Shown one piece after another: positions 7,120 through 15,621 of a stretch of DNA of 23,342 nt (its first letter is position 1; every line of letters starts with the position of its first letter). The notes beneath the pieces were generated by a model. That model did not search any database, was not told where the DNA came from, and saw only the letters and a list, made by a program, of their open reading frames with translations. The stretch spans positions 1 through 23,342 of IMG/VR virus record IMGVR_UViG_3300032087_006032, one strand, 5' to 3'. Made by a program: the position numbers and the translations under genes. The DNA is from a virus.

Positions 7120-8703
7120 CTATGCTTGCCAAACCTTCTTGATGATCATACTATCATCCTTCTTCTTCGATGGCTCTAATTTTATTACTGTAGTATTGTC
7201 TACAGATAATAAATGTCTGTATATTTTGTATTCTTCAGGAAAGATTACTGTGTCTATTGATCCAGTATTATCTGCTATTTTAACAAATGCCATTTCCTGT
7301 CCAGGATTTGCACCTCTTTTAGTTTTAATCACACTAACATCCTTAATTTCAATACCTACCATTATATTTCTTGGGAAAGTCCTAGCATTACATAAAGCCC
7401 TACAATCTGTATTGACGTAATGTAAGTCGCACTCATCTATTTTGGAGCAGGATACGCTAATACCTAATAATTGATTCTCTGTGTCTGCTATCCATGCGAT
7501 AGAGTCTTCTAATGAATATGCTGGATTTTTGAGCGACTCCAGTAAAGATTCTATAGACTTTTTTCTTCTAACATTAACCTTTGTTAATACGAACGAAATA
7601 CACTGTAAGATATTTTTAAATTCACCGATATTATTTACAATGTGTTCTTTCTCTTTGGCTGTTAGATTATCTATGATGTCATAATCAAATAGCATCTGTT
7701 TTCTGCTTAATCCAAGATAATCAAAACAACCAACAGATATCATGCCTTTAGCACCAGTCTTATTGATCTTATCCAAGACCTTGAACATAATCTCTAGATA
7801 GTTTGCATTTTGCCTATCTATTTCCAGTGTTTGCATCTTGTCATAAACAGAATCCCCGACTCCTTTAATATCTGTTAATCCAAAGTAAATCTTATCGTTT
7901 TGTAGTATGCAGTCTTTGTTATTGATTCTAAAGTCAGGATTGCACACATCAATATCCATCTGCCTACAATTACTTACGAGATCACATATTTCTTGAAAAG
8001 GATCAATCTTTTCTCTGGCTAATTGTAGATAAGAAACGAAAAATTGTTTAGGAAAATGGGTTTTGACATAAGCCGATAGATATGCATTCATAGCATAGGA
8101 AATAGCGTGGCTTTTATTAAAAGAATATCTCTGGCTTTTTTCAATCCAGTTGAAGATTTCTGTGGACTGCTCAACATTCACCACATTGATCTTCTTGCAG
8201 CCTGCCAGGAACTTCTTTTTAATTTTGGCCATCTCTTCTGGTTTCTTTTTACCAATGGCCTTACGAAGCATGTCAGCGTCTTGTAGGTCAAATCCGGCGA
8301 TGCCTTGGGCAATTTGCATAGCCTGTTCTTGATAGATCATCTCACCATATGTAGTGGAAAGAATATCTTTTAGACTCTCATGATAATAATCAATTGATTC
8401 TAATCCATTTTTCTTATCTATATAATGATTACTAACAGACTTGCCATCACGATATGCCTCTAAGCAACCGGGACGTAAAATAGAGATCAAAGCCGATAAT
8501 TGCTCTATATTTTCTGGCTTGAGTTTTTTAGCCATTGTTTGGCCTAGTCGAGACTCTAACTGGAAACACCCCTTAGTATTGCCAGAGCCAATTAATTTCC
8601 AAGTTTGTTTACAATCGAGATTGAGATTGATCAAATTAAGATCAAGATCTATTTTGTCTTCGGTAAAGCCAAATGAGCAACCGCACTTATATTTTTTACG
8701 CAT
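7120..8703 (-). CDS. dnaE: DNA polymerase III alpha subunit, C-terminal half (fingers, HhH, OB)
   Basis: A 527-residue protein corresponding to the second half of bacterial DnaE. After a short N-terminal extension with KYKCGCSFGF it has the fingers-domain motifs: GCFQLESRLGQ (about 45-55), YQEQAMQIAQGIAGFDLQDAD, LRKAIGKKKPEEM, and RYSFNKSHAISYAMNAYLSAYVK (about 192-214). An HhH-like part (GLTDIKGVGDSVYDKM) follows, and an OB-fold near the end (MVGIEIKDVSVIKTKRG...GSIDTVIFPEEY). It has no PHP domain or palm aspartates, so it is inactive without the other half, encoded at 9591-11453. A longer start at 8739 is possible, but the ATG at 8703 gives the recurrent 8-nt ATG-x3-TAA overlap with the exonuclease gene. 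Combined length of both halves (1147 residues) equals a normal single-chain DnaE. Confidence 0.9.
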   Translation of the reverse strand: MRKKYKCGCSFGFTEDKIDLDLNLINLNLDCKQTWKLIGSGNTKGCFQLESRLGQTMAKKLKPENIEQLSALISILRPGCLEAYRDGKSVSNHYIDKKNGLESIDYYHESLKDILSTTYGEMIYQEQAMQIAQGIAGFDLQDADMLRKAIGKKKPEEMAKIKKKFLAGCKKINVVNVEQSTEIFNWIEKSQRYSFNKSHAISYAMNAYLSAYVKTHFPKQFFVSYLQLAREKIDPFQEICDLVSNCRQMDIDVCNPDFRINNKDCILQNDKIYFGLTDIKGVGDSVYDKMQTLEIDRQNANYLEIMFKVLDKINKTGAKGMISVGCFDYLGLSRKQMLFDYDIIDNLTAKEKEHIVNNIGEFKNILQCISFVLTKVNVRRKKSIESLLESLKNPAYSLEDSIAWIADTENQLLGISVSCSKIDECDLHYVNTDCRALCNARTFPRNIMVGIEIKDVSVIKTKRGANPGQEMAFVKIADNTGSIDTVIFPEEYKIYRHLLSVDNTTVIKLEPSKKKDDSMIIKKVWQA

Positions 8704-9415
8704 GAGCAAAAGAGTTTTTGAACTGTATCCTGTTAGCAAAATTCTTGTGTAACTTGAGAAACCTTATCAATATGTTAGCACAGTCAGTGACATCCTTCAA
8801 GGCGTCGTGTGCATTATCAAAGTCTATTCCCATATACGATCTAATCGAATCTAACGATATGGACTTAATTTCTGGTATGTACATAAACCATAAGTTTACA
8901 ACGTACATTAGATCTATTCTATCTCTAGGATGAAATATAGATGTGGACTTTTCTTTAGCGTCAAACTGATCGTATTTTTCGCTAAGTCTATCTACAATCT
9001 TCATATCAAATCTATTGATATTATAGCCACATGCAATAGGTGCTGTGAACTTACTTTTGGTTTTCTTGCCAGATCCACCTAAATGGTAATTATCTAGATA
9101 GCTAATAAATTGTTGCCAAGAATGTTTTTGTTCTGGATATTTCAACCAATCTTCCAGAATTGTACTTTTATCGACACCTCTCACTTTACCGTGCCAATCT
9201 AAAATATCGGAATCGGTATATGGATGATTATCAATAGTTACGCCTTCGGCTTTTTCTAGCCGTTCTGGTTTAAGATTGATATTAAATTCCGAGTTTTCTA
9301 CAATCTTTAATTTAACCGGGTCCACTATGACTGCTGCGAGTTGCACGGGGCTGCAATTGTGTGGATCAGCCCCGTCCGTCTCAAAGTCAAAGACACAAAT
9401 CTTATTCTTGTTCAT
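8696..9415 (-). CDS. dnaQ: DnaQ-like 3'-5' proofreading exonuclease
   Basis: A 239-residue DEDDh exonuclease, equivalent to the epsilon subunit that removes misincorporated bases for Pol III alpha. Exo I is FDFETDG with D10 and E12. Exo II is GYNINRFD with D137. Exo III is NAHDALKD with H203 and D208, the DEDDh type. An insertion at about 75-125 (HGKVRG..., GGSGKKTKSK) enlarges it beyond the usual catalytic domain of about 180 residues. The ATG at 9415 overlaps the stop of a 57-aa gene (ATGA). Its stop overlaps the start of the polymerase C-half by 8 nt. It therefore lies physically between the two halves of the polymerase it presumably serves. Confidence 0.88.
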   Translation of the reverse strand: MNKNKICVFDFETDGADPHNCSPVQLAAVIVDPVKLKIVENSEFNINLKPERLEKAEGVTIDNHPYTDSDILDWHGKVRGVDKSTILEDWLKYPEQKHSWQQFISYLDNYHLGGSGKKTKSKFTAPIACGYNINRFDMKIVDRLSEKYDQFDAKEKSTSIFHPRDRIDLMYVVNLWFMYIPEIKSISLDSIRSYMGIDFDNAHDALKDVTDCANILIRFLKLHKNFANRIQFKNSFAHA

Positions 9416-9585
9416 GCAACCTTTTGTACTTCCTGTTGTGGTTTGAAAACTGCATTTGCTCCATTAGCTACCTGTTTAGCATTACATTTAAGCTGGCAAC
9501 AAGTAAGCTTTTCTGGTTTGACTTTTTTATACTTGACATTATTAACTGTGAAAATATCACCAAGTTTTAAATCTTGAAATTTCAT
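9412..9585 (-). CDS. 57-residue protein with a CC...C motif, unknown function
   Basis: A short gene with no recognised family. It starts at ATG 9585, with AAAGGAG at 9600..9594 that lies inside the last codons of the polymerase N-half, and ends in an ATGA overlap with the exonuclease start. The protein begins MKFQDLKLGDIFTVNNVKYKK, a two-strand beta pattern (L-K-x-G-D-x-F-x-V-x-x-x-x-Y-x-K) common in small phage proteins. It continues with LTCCQLKCNAKQVA and NAVFKPQQEVQKVA. The three cysteines (29, 30 and 34) may bind metal but are too few to be sure. The strong ribosome site, exact couplings on both sides and the ordered motif pattern make it a real gene. Its role between polymerase and proofreader is unknown. 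Confidence 0.72.
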   Translation of the reverse strand: MKFQDLKLGDIFTVNNVKYKKVKPEKLTCCQLKCNAKQVANGANAVFKPQQEVQKVA

Positions 9586-9590
9586 AGTAT

Positions 9591-11453
9591 TTACTCCTTT
9601 TTTAGTAACGATTGGACATTCATCATTTTATCCAGCAGGGCAATACCTAGGATATCGAATTTTACTACACCTATAGATTCTAAATCATTCATTTCTAAAC
9701 CGGCTATGTTTTGTTTGGTTTTAGTATCATAAATCATAGGGCAGATACCAGCTAGGCTTTCCTGGGATATTGCGATACCTGCTGCATGTTTAGATTGGTT
9801 GTACTTGGTGCCTTCTAATCTAATAGCTTGCTCAAAGCGTTTGGCAAGTGGTCCCTTGAGTTCGCCGTCTTGCTTATGACACCAATCTTGCAATTGTTTG
9901 CTATTGTTTTCTAATGCCCAGTTGATAATCGAGGCTTCTCCGCTTTCGTCTTTCATTTCTTGCAGTTCATCTGCAATTTTTGCCTCATCTGGTATATGTT
10001 TGGTAATACGGTTCATTTCTTCAAAAGATATATTGCCATATACTCTTAGTACCTCTTTCAATGCTCCTCTGCCTTTAAGCGTATTATAGGTAATCATTTG
10101 AGAAACTTTATCTTGACCATATGTATTTTTGATATACTGAATAATTTCTTCTCGTTTATTAATCGGCACATCAACGTCAATATCTGGCATGGATATTCTA
10201 TCTTTACTGTTACGCCCAGCGTTGTAAAATCTTTCAAAAATCAGATTGTATTTGATGGGATCAATAGCTGTAATACCCACCAAATATGACACTAGGCATC
10301 CAGCGGCACTGCCTCTACCGGGTCCAGGTAGCCAATGATTTTTCTGCACATGATTGACTATATCTTGCACAATCAAAAAATAACTACTAAGATTGGCACC
10401 TTCCAGCACATCTAGTTCATATTTAATGCGATCAACATATTTGTTATGCAATTCTTTCGGCACAACATTTTGAATTCTGTCTCGCCAGCCATGACGGCAA
10501 AGCTCTCTTAAGTATTGCTCAGAGTTCATTCCGTCAGGACAATTAAAATCTGGAAGATGAGGCTTGTTAAGAATATCATAATCTTCACACATAGAATCCA
10601 CCAAGTTGGTATTATCTATTTCATCCCCAAGATTAATCTCGTTGATATCTTCATGAGATAGTATATGATAGCTATCAGAGTGGAAAAATGAATCCATTCC
10701 GAATGATTCACCCCTAGATATTTTTTCTGCAACTTTTGGCAGAGACAGCTTCATATTACTGCATAGCAAGATTCTTTGATCTACGCAATCATCAGCTTCA
10801 CAGTAATGAGCATCTATGCTGGCTATTTTAGGAATTTTATTGAGAGTGCATATATCTCTCAGTTTTTGTCCTATGGTTTGCTGGTATTGATTTTCTCGAT
10901 CCATTAGTTGTACTTCAACGAAAAAATTGTCTTTTCCAAAGATATCTGACAGACCACCTATTTCCTTGAGTATTTCGTTATCGCTAACAAAACTTTCTTC
11001 AGGATATATTTTGTTTGCTAAATATGAACCAGGATGTCCACACAAACACACAATATCATTCTTGGATACCATCGATCCTAACTTGGCCATATCCAAACGA
11101 GGTTTGTGGTAAAAGTTTTCTGCTTTGTTAGACTCTGAAACAATTTGCACAAGATTTTTCCAACCGTTCAGATTTTTCGACAATAAAACTATATGTGATA
11201 ATTTTCTATTGTCTTTATTGTGAATATGACTGTCTTGTTCAGAAATATATAGCTCAACACCAAGAATAGGTTTGATATTTTGCTTACGCATAGTCTGATA
11301 AAATTTGATACAGCCAGAAATTGTGCCGTGATCAGTGATAGCACAACTTTTCATTTCTAGCTTAGAGCATCGTTGGGCGATGTCTTCTGGCTTGCTAAGT
11401 CCGTCCAATAAACTGTAATGCGAATGCAAATGCAAAGGGGTATAGGGTTTCAT
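9591..11453 (-). CDS. dnaE: DNA polymerase III alpha subunit, N-terminal half (PHP and palm)
   Basis: A 620-residue protein with the first half of bacterial DnaE. The PHP domain opens it: PLHLHSHYSLLDG (H8, H10, H12), ITDHGTISG (D41, H42), GVELYI (E67), CGHPGS (H140), and DAHY near 214. Many metal ligands look intact, so PHP may bind metal. The palm has LPGPGRGSAAGCLVSYLVG (about 375-392), MPDIDVDVP with catalytic D426 and D428, and VVKFDILGI with the third aspartate D600. The chain stops 20 residues after D600, exactly where the palm leads into the fingers; the fingers are encoded separately at 7120-8703. No intein motif is seen at the end. It starts at an ATGA overlap with the Cas4-like nuclease. 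Confidence 0.92.
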   Translation of the reverse strand: MKPYTPLHLHSHYSLLDGLSKPEDIAQRCSKLEMKSCAITDHGTISGCIKFYQTMRKQNIKPILGVELYISEQDSHIHNKDNRKLSHIVLLSKNLNGWKNLVQIVSESNKAENFYHKPRLDMAKLGSMVSKNDIVCLCGHPGSYLANKIYPEESFVSDNEILKEIGGLSDIFGKDNFFVEVQLMDRENQYQQTIGQKLRDICTLNKIPKIASIDAHYCEADDCVDQRILLCSNMKLSLPKVAEKISRGESFGMDSFFHSDSYHILSHEDINEINLGDEIDNTNLVDSMCEDYDILNKPHLPDFNCPDGMNSEQYLRELCRHGWRDRIQNVVPKELHNKYVDRIKYELDVLEGANLSSYFLIVQDIVNHVQKNHWLPGPGRGSAAGCLVSYLVGITAIDPIKYNLIFERFYNAGRNSKDRISMPDIDVDVPINKREEIIQYIKNTYGQDKVSQMITYNTLKGRGALKEVLRVYGNISFEEMNRITKHIPDEAKIADELQEMKDESGEASIINWALENNSKQLQDWCHKQDGELKGPLAKRFEQAIRLEGTKYNQSKHAAGIAISQESLAGICPMIYDTKTKQNIAGLEMNDLESIGVVKFDILGIALLDKMMNVQSLLKKE

Positions 11454-12481
11454 TCTGTACTTCCAGGGGCTTTGTAATATCCTACATTGTAACCGGGCAC
11501 AGTGTATTCGTCAACCACATTTTTTATTCCTTTCAACTCAATATCATGTTTGACTTGTTCGCACATCGTCATAAAGTCGCCTTGGTGACATAATTGACCC
11601 TGACGATATTCTATCAACGGTGTTACGTTAGTATTATCAAAGGAATTTTTCCCATAATGACAAAGCTTAGTGCATTTCCAGCTTTTGCTCAATTTGGGCT
11701 TTTTGCATTTTTTAATTTCGTCAAATTTTGTCCTCAATAAATCTTCAGTCTTAAATATGTCAGATCTATCAAATGTCATACTAAATGGACCGCCATCATT
11801 GATAAAATATATAGTCACAATGCAGTGTTTCAATTCTGGATATAGTTTTTGAGCAGCATAGAAGTAGATCATAAGTTGTGGATCTTTTTCTAGCTTTTCC
11901 TGTGTTTTTTCCTCACCAGTTGCCCAATTCAATCTTCTTCCGGTTTTCCAGTCGATAATTTCTAAGGTGTCATCATTCACCTTGGTAATTAAGTCAATGG
12001 TTCCTTTAATTGCTAGTGTGCCTTGTAAATCCCCGTAGTTATATTTTGCCCACGGTTTATCTATAACAATATCAAACTGTTGTTCTGGATACAATATATC
12101 ACGATTACGTGGATCAAACATACCGTCTGCATATTCAATAGCCTTATAGGACCATGCCCTACAGTCTTTGCGGTCTTTGTCGCTCCAAGTATGATGCTTG
12201 AACTGAGAAGTATAAAAGTCGTAAACGTCATTAATGATATTATCCAGATTATAATTATGGATATCTACATTGCCTATGATGTCATCCTCAAAGGAGTGCT
12301 CTCCTTTTTGTTCGGTAAATTTGATAAATGCTAATATCTCTAATACTTTATGTACTATGGTGCCTTTGTCTGCTTTTTTATTTGAAGGCGATCTATATCC
12401 TAATACATAATCAAAGAAGTATTGTTGCTCACACATATTGTGCGTATTATATGATGAGCTACGGAAATATGTTATTATAAT
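11450..12481 (-). CDS. Cas4/RecB-like PD-(D/E)XK nuclease, probable ATT start
   Basis: About 343 residues. It is a probable ssDNA exonuclease of the Cas4/AddB class with an iron-sulfur cluster. Motifs: SSSYNTHNMCEQQYF at the N-terminus (C17, first cluster cysteine), GTIVHKVLE (H44), GTIDLIT (D163), EIIDWKTGR (D177, K179), DPQLMIYFYAA (the Q-x3-Y helix), then KCKKPKLSKSWKCTKLC with the later cysteines. The first ATG is at 12436, but it has no ribosome site and would cut off the S-S-S-Y segment that opens this family. The frame stays open upstream to an ATT at 12481 that stands 7 nt from AAAGGAG, so ATT is taken as the start (ATA at 12478 is less likely). It overlaps the dNMP kinase end by 7 nt. 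Likely role: end processing in recombination. Confidence 0.82.
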   Translation of the reverse strand: MIITYFRSSSYNTHNMCEQQYFFDYVLGYRSPSNKKADKGTIVHKVLEILAFIKFTEQKGEHSFEDDIIGNVDIHNYNLDNIINDVYDFYTSQFKHHTWSDKDRKDCRAWSYKAIEYADGMFDPRNRDILYPEQQFDIVIDKPWAKYNYGDLQGTLAIKGTIDLITKVNDDTLEIIDWKTGRRLNWATGEEKTQEKLEKDPQLMIYFYAAQKLYPELKHCIVTIYFINDGGPFSMTFDRSDIFKTEDLLRTKFDEIKKCKKPKLSKSWKCTKLCHYGKNSFDNTNVTPLIEYRQGQLCHQGDFMTMCEQVKHDIELKGIKNVVDEYTVPGYNVGYYKAPGSTE

Positions 12482-13056
12482 GGTAATACTCCTTTGTTTT
12501 GAAGAAATTTTTGAATGATCTCATTTTTTTCGTCTAGACACATCTGATTGTTATCTATCGAATAATCAAAGTTCTTGGGGTTGTATTCTGAATCATCCAA
12601 TGCTGTCTCGCTTGCGTGTGATGAGTGATACAGGTTTCTATTAAGTTTGATTACCAGACCACCCGCTTTTTTAACAGCCTCAACCTCGTTGGGAAAACGA
12701 CAATCTGCTATGAGTGCGAGTGGTAGATTTTCGTAATGAATTTTCCTAATCGTTGCATCTGCCCAAACATTCTGTTGCATTTTACGAAACATATCAGTGC
12801 CTACAATTTGCATAACTTCTCTTGCAGACAACTGTTTTCCTTTCCAGTAACAATCCACCAATTCATTTTTGTGCTTATCGGTACCATAGCACTGATTATA
12901 GGTTAATCCTAATATGGTTTGACACATGTGCTTTAGTGGATCAGCAAAGTTATATATGCAAGAATTTTCTTGCTTTTTGCTAGCCCACAGTTTTTGTACA
13001 AATTCGCAAGCACTAGTTTTACCAGATTGTTTTCTTCCTGCAAATGCTATAATCAT
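12475..13056 (-). CDS. Deoxynucleoside monophosphate kinase (T4 gp1-like)
   Basis: A 193-residue P-loop kinase that would phosphorylate dNMPs to dNDPs using ATP, feeding replication together with the reductase and deaminase at the other end of the operon. Walker A is GRKQSGKT at 7-14. The FADPLKHMCQTILG segment (about 37-50) is a typical nucleotide-binding lid of T4 gp1 and related phage dNMP kinases. Later IADCRFPNEVEAVKKAGG and SSHASETALDD match the same family's conserved D-x-R-x-P-N-E and H-x-S-E loops. It starts at an ATGA overlap with the primase stop. Its end contains the ribosome site and start of the next gene. Which dNMPs it accepts cannot be told. Confidence 0.88.
   Translation of the reverse strand: MIIAFAGRKQSGKTSACEFVQKLWASKKQENSCIYNFADPLKHMCQTILGLTYNQCYGTDKHKNELVDCYWKGKQLSAREVMQIVGTDMFRKMQQNVWADATIRKIHYENLPLALIADCRFPNEVEAVKKAGGLVIKLNRNLYHSSHASETALDDSEYNPKNFDYSIDNNQMCLDEKNEIIQKFLQNKGVLPL
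12489..12495 (-). promoter_or_regulatory. Ribosome binding site pointing to an ATT start codon
   Basis: AAAGGAG on the minus strand lies inside the last codons of the dNMP kinase gene. With a 7-nt spacer it addresses an ATT, not any ATG, GTG or TTG. The nearest in-frame ATG is 52 nt further downstream and has no such site. This site decides the start of the Cas4-like nuclease. Confidence 0.6.
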
Positions 13057-14207
13057 AATTGGGCCTCTATTACTTGTTTAATTTCCTTGTCAATTTCTTC
13101 AGAAGTCATTTCTGCAATATCATTGCGACTAACATTTATACTGCATACATTATAGGTTTTGTTGCATTTATCATAGATATTTTGCGCTGCTTTTTGCCCA
13201 GCTTCGTCATTGTCCATAATTAAAAACAATGTCATTGCTCCAGATGCGTCCAATATAAGTTTTTGCTTTGGGCTTAGATTGGTTCCAAAAATCGCTAAGC
13301 TGTTATGTATGCCATTTTCCTCTAGTTTCCATACATTACCTGGGCTTTCAACTAGGATAGCATATCCTTGCTTAGATATATAGTCTTTCGCAAACCAGTG
13401 GTTGTAAAGGCAATCTTGCGTCTTAAAGCCACTATTATGTTTCCATTTAGAGTATTTCCATAAATTGTCACTGTCGGGACACTCACCATCATGATATCCT
13501 TTGCATTGATCACATCTGTCAAAAATACTTCTTCCGGTACATCCAACCATATACCGATAAGACGAATCATATATTGGCACAACTATACGATTAGACATTG
13601 GCTTGTCAGGTTTGCTACATAATCCTACATCATACTTATCTAATACTTCCTTGGTATATCCTCTGTCGATATAATATTGACAAGGTATATCTATTGTGCT
13701 TCTAATAAAGTCTCTAGTAATGGTAGGCTTTTCTGCCGGTTGATTGGGAGCAATCGCACCTATTGCAGCAGTAAATCTTTTCTTGTTTCTCTGTGCAGTA
13801 TTTACTTTAATATCTTCTAGCTTTGTTTCAGTAAACTGTTCACAAAATCTAACGGTTTCTTGGAAGGTACATACCTCGTCACCTTTTTTGTGCCACCCAT
13901 ACTTTTTGGTAGACAGCAAACCTCTAACAAAACCAATAATCGAGTCTTTAAAAGTATCTTCACAATTATGTGTTCTGCATTTCCAGTTACCACGATATGT
14001 ATCACCTTCTGGATAAATATTGATGGCAGAGGGATTATCTCCATGATGTATAGGACAACACATCGTATACATCTTACCATTATCCTTATAGTCAATATCA
14101 AAATAATCAAAGAGATCTTCTATTTTGTCACAAATTTGATCCCCAAGTATTTTGAGCTTTTCCTGATTACCATTATTCGAACGGTATCTCTTCACCGCTG
14201 CTTTCAT
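13053..14207 (-). CDS. dnaG: DnaG-type DNA primase with zinc finger and TOPRIM domain
   Basis: A 384-residue primase making RNA primers for the fork. Zinc-binding domain: MCCPIHHGDNPSA with C51 and H54, then KCRTHNC with C77 and C82 (CHC2 type). Linker about 130-165. TOPRIM fold: AILVESPGNVWKL with E287, AIFGTNLSPKQ, and LFLIMDNDEAGQKA with D332 and D334. A second cysteine group, C223, C232, C235 and C243, lies just before TOPRIM and may bind another zinc. There is no C-terminal helicase-binding domain, so it is shorter than bacterial DnaG. An apparent longer start is TTG; the ATG at 14207 is chosen because AGAGG lies 6 nt ahead. It overlaps the helicase gene by 35 nt. Confidence 0.9.
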   Translation of the reverse strand: MKAAVKRYRSNNGNQEKLKILGDQICDKIEDLFDYFDIDYKDNGKMYTMCCPIHHGDNPSAINIYPEGDTYRGNWKCRTHNCEDTFKDSIIGFVRGLLSTKKYGWHKKGDEVCTFQETVRFCEQFTETKLEDIKVNTAQRNKKRFTAAIGAIAPNQPAEKPTITRDFIRSTIDIPCQYYIDRGYTKEVLDKYDVGLCSKPDKPMSNRIVVPIYDSSYRYMVGCTGRSIFDRCDQCKGYHDGECPDSDNLWKYSKWKHNSGFKTQDCLYNHWFAKDYISKQGYAILVESPGNVWKLEENGIHNSLAIFGTNLSPKQKLILDASGAMTLFLIMDNDEAGQKAAQNIYDKCNKTYNVCSINVSRNDIAEMTSEEIDKEIKQVIEAQL

Positions 14208-15621
14208 CAAACACCTCTTGATTATCTGAGCTTTGCATCAATTCCAATCTGGTCTTACCTTCCGTAATTTTAGCACACCAACCTTTCATATTGCAGTTGA
14301 TGTAGTCGTTGTCATCTAAACCTCCACCGTGCCGACTAACCAACGGCAGTAGCTTACGATTACCATTTTCTGGCCCATCTTCTGCTATTTCTTCATCTGT
14401 TTTTCTTTTGAAGATGCTGAAGTTGCTACACAGCCAGATAATTCTATCTGAACCGCTTGCTGTGTCTGTAGTTTCTTTAGTGATGCCATCACGATTAAGC
14501 TGTACAAATGCTACAATAGGTACTTTGTATCTTGTGGCAAAATTATGTAAAGAGGTCATCATAAAACCAAGCACTTGATATTCTTTCATATCTTGACTAA
14601 TACCAGCACTATCCATCAATTTCAAATAGTCATAAAATATCACACAGTCTTTTGCTGTGCCATCATCATTTAATCCAACCTCTTTAATCAACCATCTTCT
14701 CATTAATGATATCTGATCTTCGAATGGTTGTCCAGCAATAGATTTGTGAAAAATTTTCATATCTTTCAAATCTTTAGCTGCTTTTTCTATTTTACTTTTC
14801 TTGCTTGGTGATTGTGCAAATGCTCCGGTTTCTATACTATTGATATCTACTTCTGTCATCATGGCCAAGATACGATGAATATGATCTTCCTTGGTCATTT
14901 CGGTGTCAAGATTCAAGATTGGCACCTTTTGCTTAGATGCGATATTAAAACCTATATTATCTGACAGAAGAGTTTTACCTGTCTTTGGTCTAGCAGCAAT
15001 GACGTTGACTGTGCTTCGTCGCAAGCCTCCACCAATAGATTGATCGTATATTGGAAATCCGGTAGGAATACCAATTTGGTCTATAGGGTTTTCGGCCAGA
15101 GACTTGATATAATCCTCAACCTCATCACCAATAATCGTAGGATGATTATCTGTATCATTTAGTAAAGAAGAAAAGTTGAATATTATGTCTTCTGCTATAC
15201 CTACAATATTCCCTACTGGCTCAGTGCCTTTGACTTCACCAACCTTGCTCTTGGCCTGATCTAGCTGCTTTTCTAGCAATCTAGCTATTTCTAGCTTTCT
15301 GATCTTGGCAGCAAATTTACGAACATTATCTAATTCTACAGGGAAATTTATAATAGCCTGTAAATGCTGAACTTCTTCTTTTTTGTCAAAAACCGCAGAT
15401 AGCTTCAGTTCTTCAGCAGCAGAGAAGACTGTGGCTATATCTAGCTTTGCATTTGGGTTGTGCTCAAAGATGTGTTTGAGACATTTGAATATTACCACAT
15501 TACTATCAATAGTGAATGTGTTTTCCTGAATAATATCGGCAATATCATAATAGGCGTCCTCACCATGATTATAGACACCCGATAATACCGCACGTTCAGC
15601 TGATACGTCTGCTAATTTCAT
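14173..15621 (-). CDS. dnaB: Replicative DNA helicase, DnaB type
   Basis: A 482-residue RecA-fold hexameric helicase. The N-terminal domain (1 to about 105) starts with SAERAVLSGVYNHGEDAY, as in DnaB. The linker runs to about 165. The motor domain follows: GIPTGFPIYDQSIGGGLRRS, Walker A ARPKTGKT (210-217), catalytic glutamate in LDTEM (E241), Walker B DCVIFYDYLKLM (about 325-336), and VPIVAFVQLNRDG (about 367-379). A late KITEGKTR segment fits the arginine-finger/DNA-loop end. The tail is acidic and ends GEEIPFE, much like an SSB tip. The start is one base after the stop of the zinc-ribbon gene, with a weak GGA site inside that stop region. Primase follows directly, giving a helicase-primase pair. 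Confidence 0.93.
   Translation of the reverse strand: MKLADVSAERAVLSGVYNHGEDAYYDIADIIQENTFTIDSNVVIFKCLKHIFEHNPNAKLDIATVFSAAEELKLSAVFDKKEEVQHLQAIINFPVELDNVRKFAAKIRKLEIARLLEKQLDQAKSKVGEVKGTEPVGNIVGIAEDIIFNFSSLLNDTDNHPTIIGDEVEDYIKSLAENPIDQIGIPTGFPIYDQSIGGGLRRSTVNVIAARPKTGKTLLSDNIGFNIASKQKVPILNLDTEMTKEDHIHRILAMMTEVDINSIETGAFAQSPSKKSKIEKAAKDLKDMKIFHKSIAGQPFEDQISLMRRWLIKEVGLNDDGTAKDCVIFYDYLKLMDSAGISQDMKEYQVLGFMMTSLHNFATRYKVPIVAFVQLNRDGITKETTDTASGSDRIIWLCSNFSIFKRKTDEEIAEDGPENGNRKLLPLVSRHGGGLDDNDYINCNMKGWCAKITEGKTRLELMQSSDNQEVFDESSGEEIPFE

Noticed and set aside
7113-7132. Hairpin GGCAA/TTGCC at the end of the polymerase C-half as a terminator
   Set aside because: Only a 5-bp stem, not followed by a T run on the transcribed strand, and it overlaps the -35 box of the ssb promoter.
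7120-11453. Split intein joining the two polymerase halves
   Set aside because: The N-half ends in a plain helix (LLDKMMNVQSLLKKE) and the C-half opens with MRKKYKCGCSFGF. There is no intein block at either end and no His-Asn followed by Cys/Ser/Thr splice site.
13053-14210. TTG start of the primase at 14210
   Set aside because: An ATG follows immediately at 14207 with a well-spaced AGAGG, so the TTG is unnecessary.
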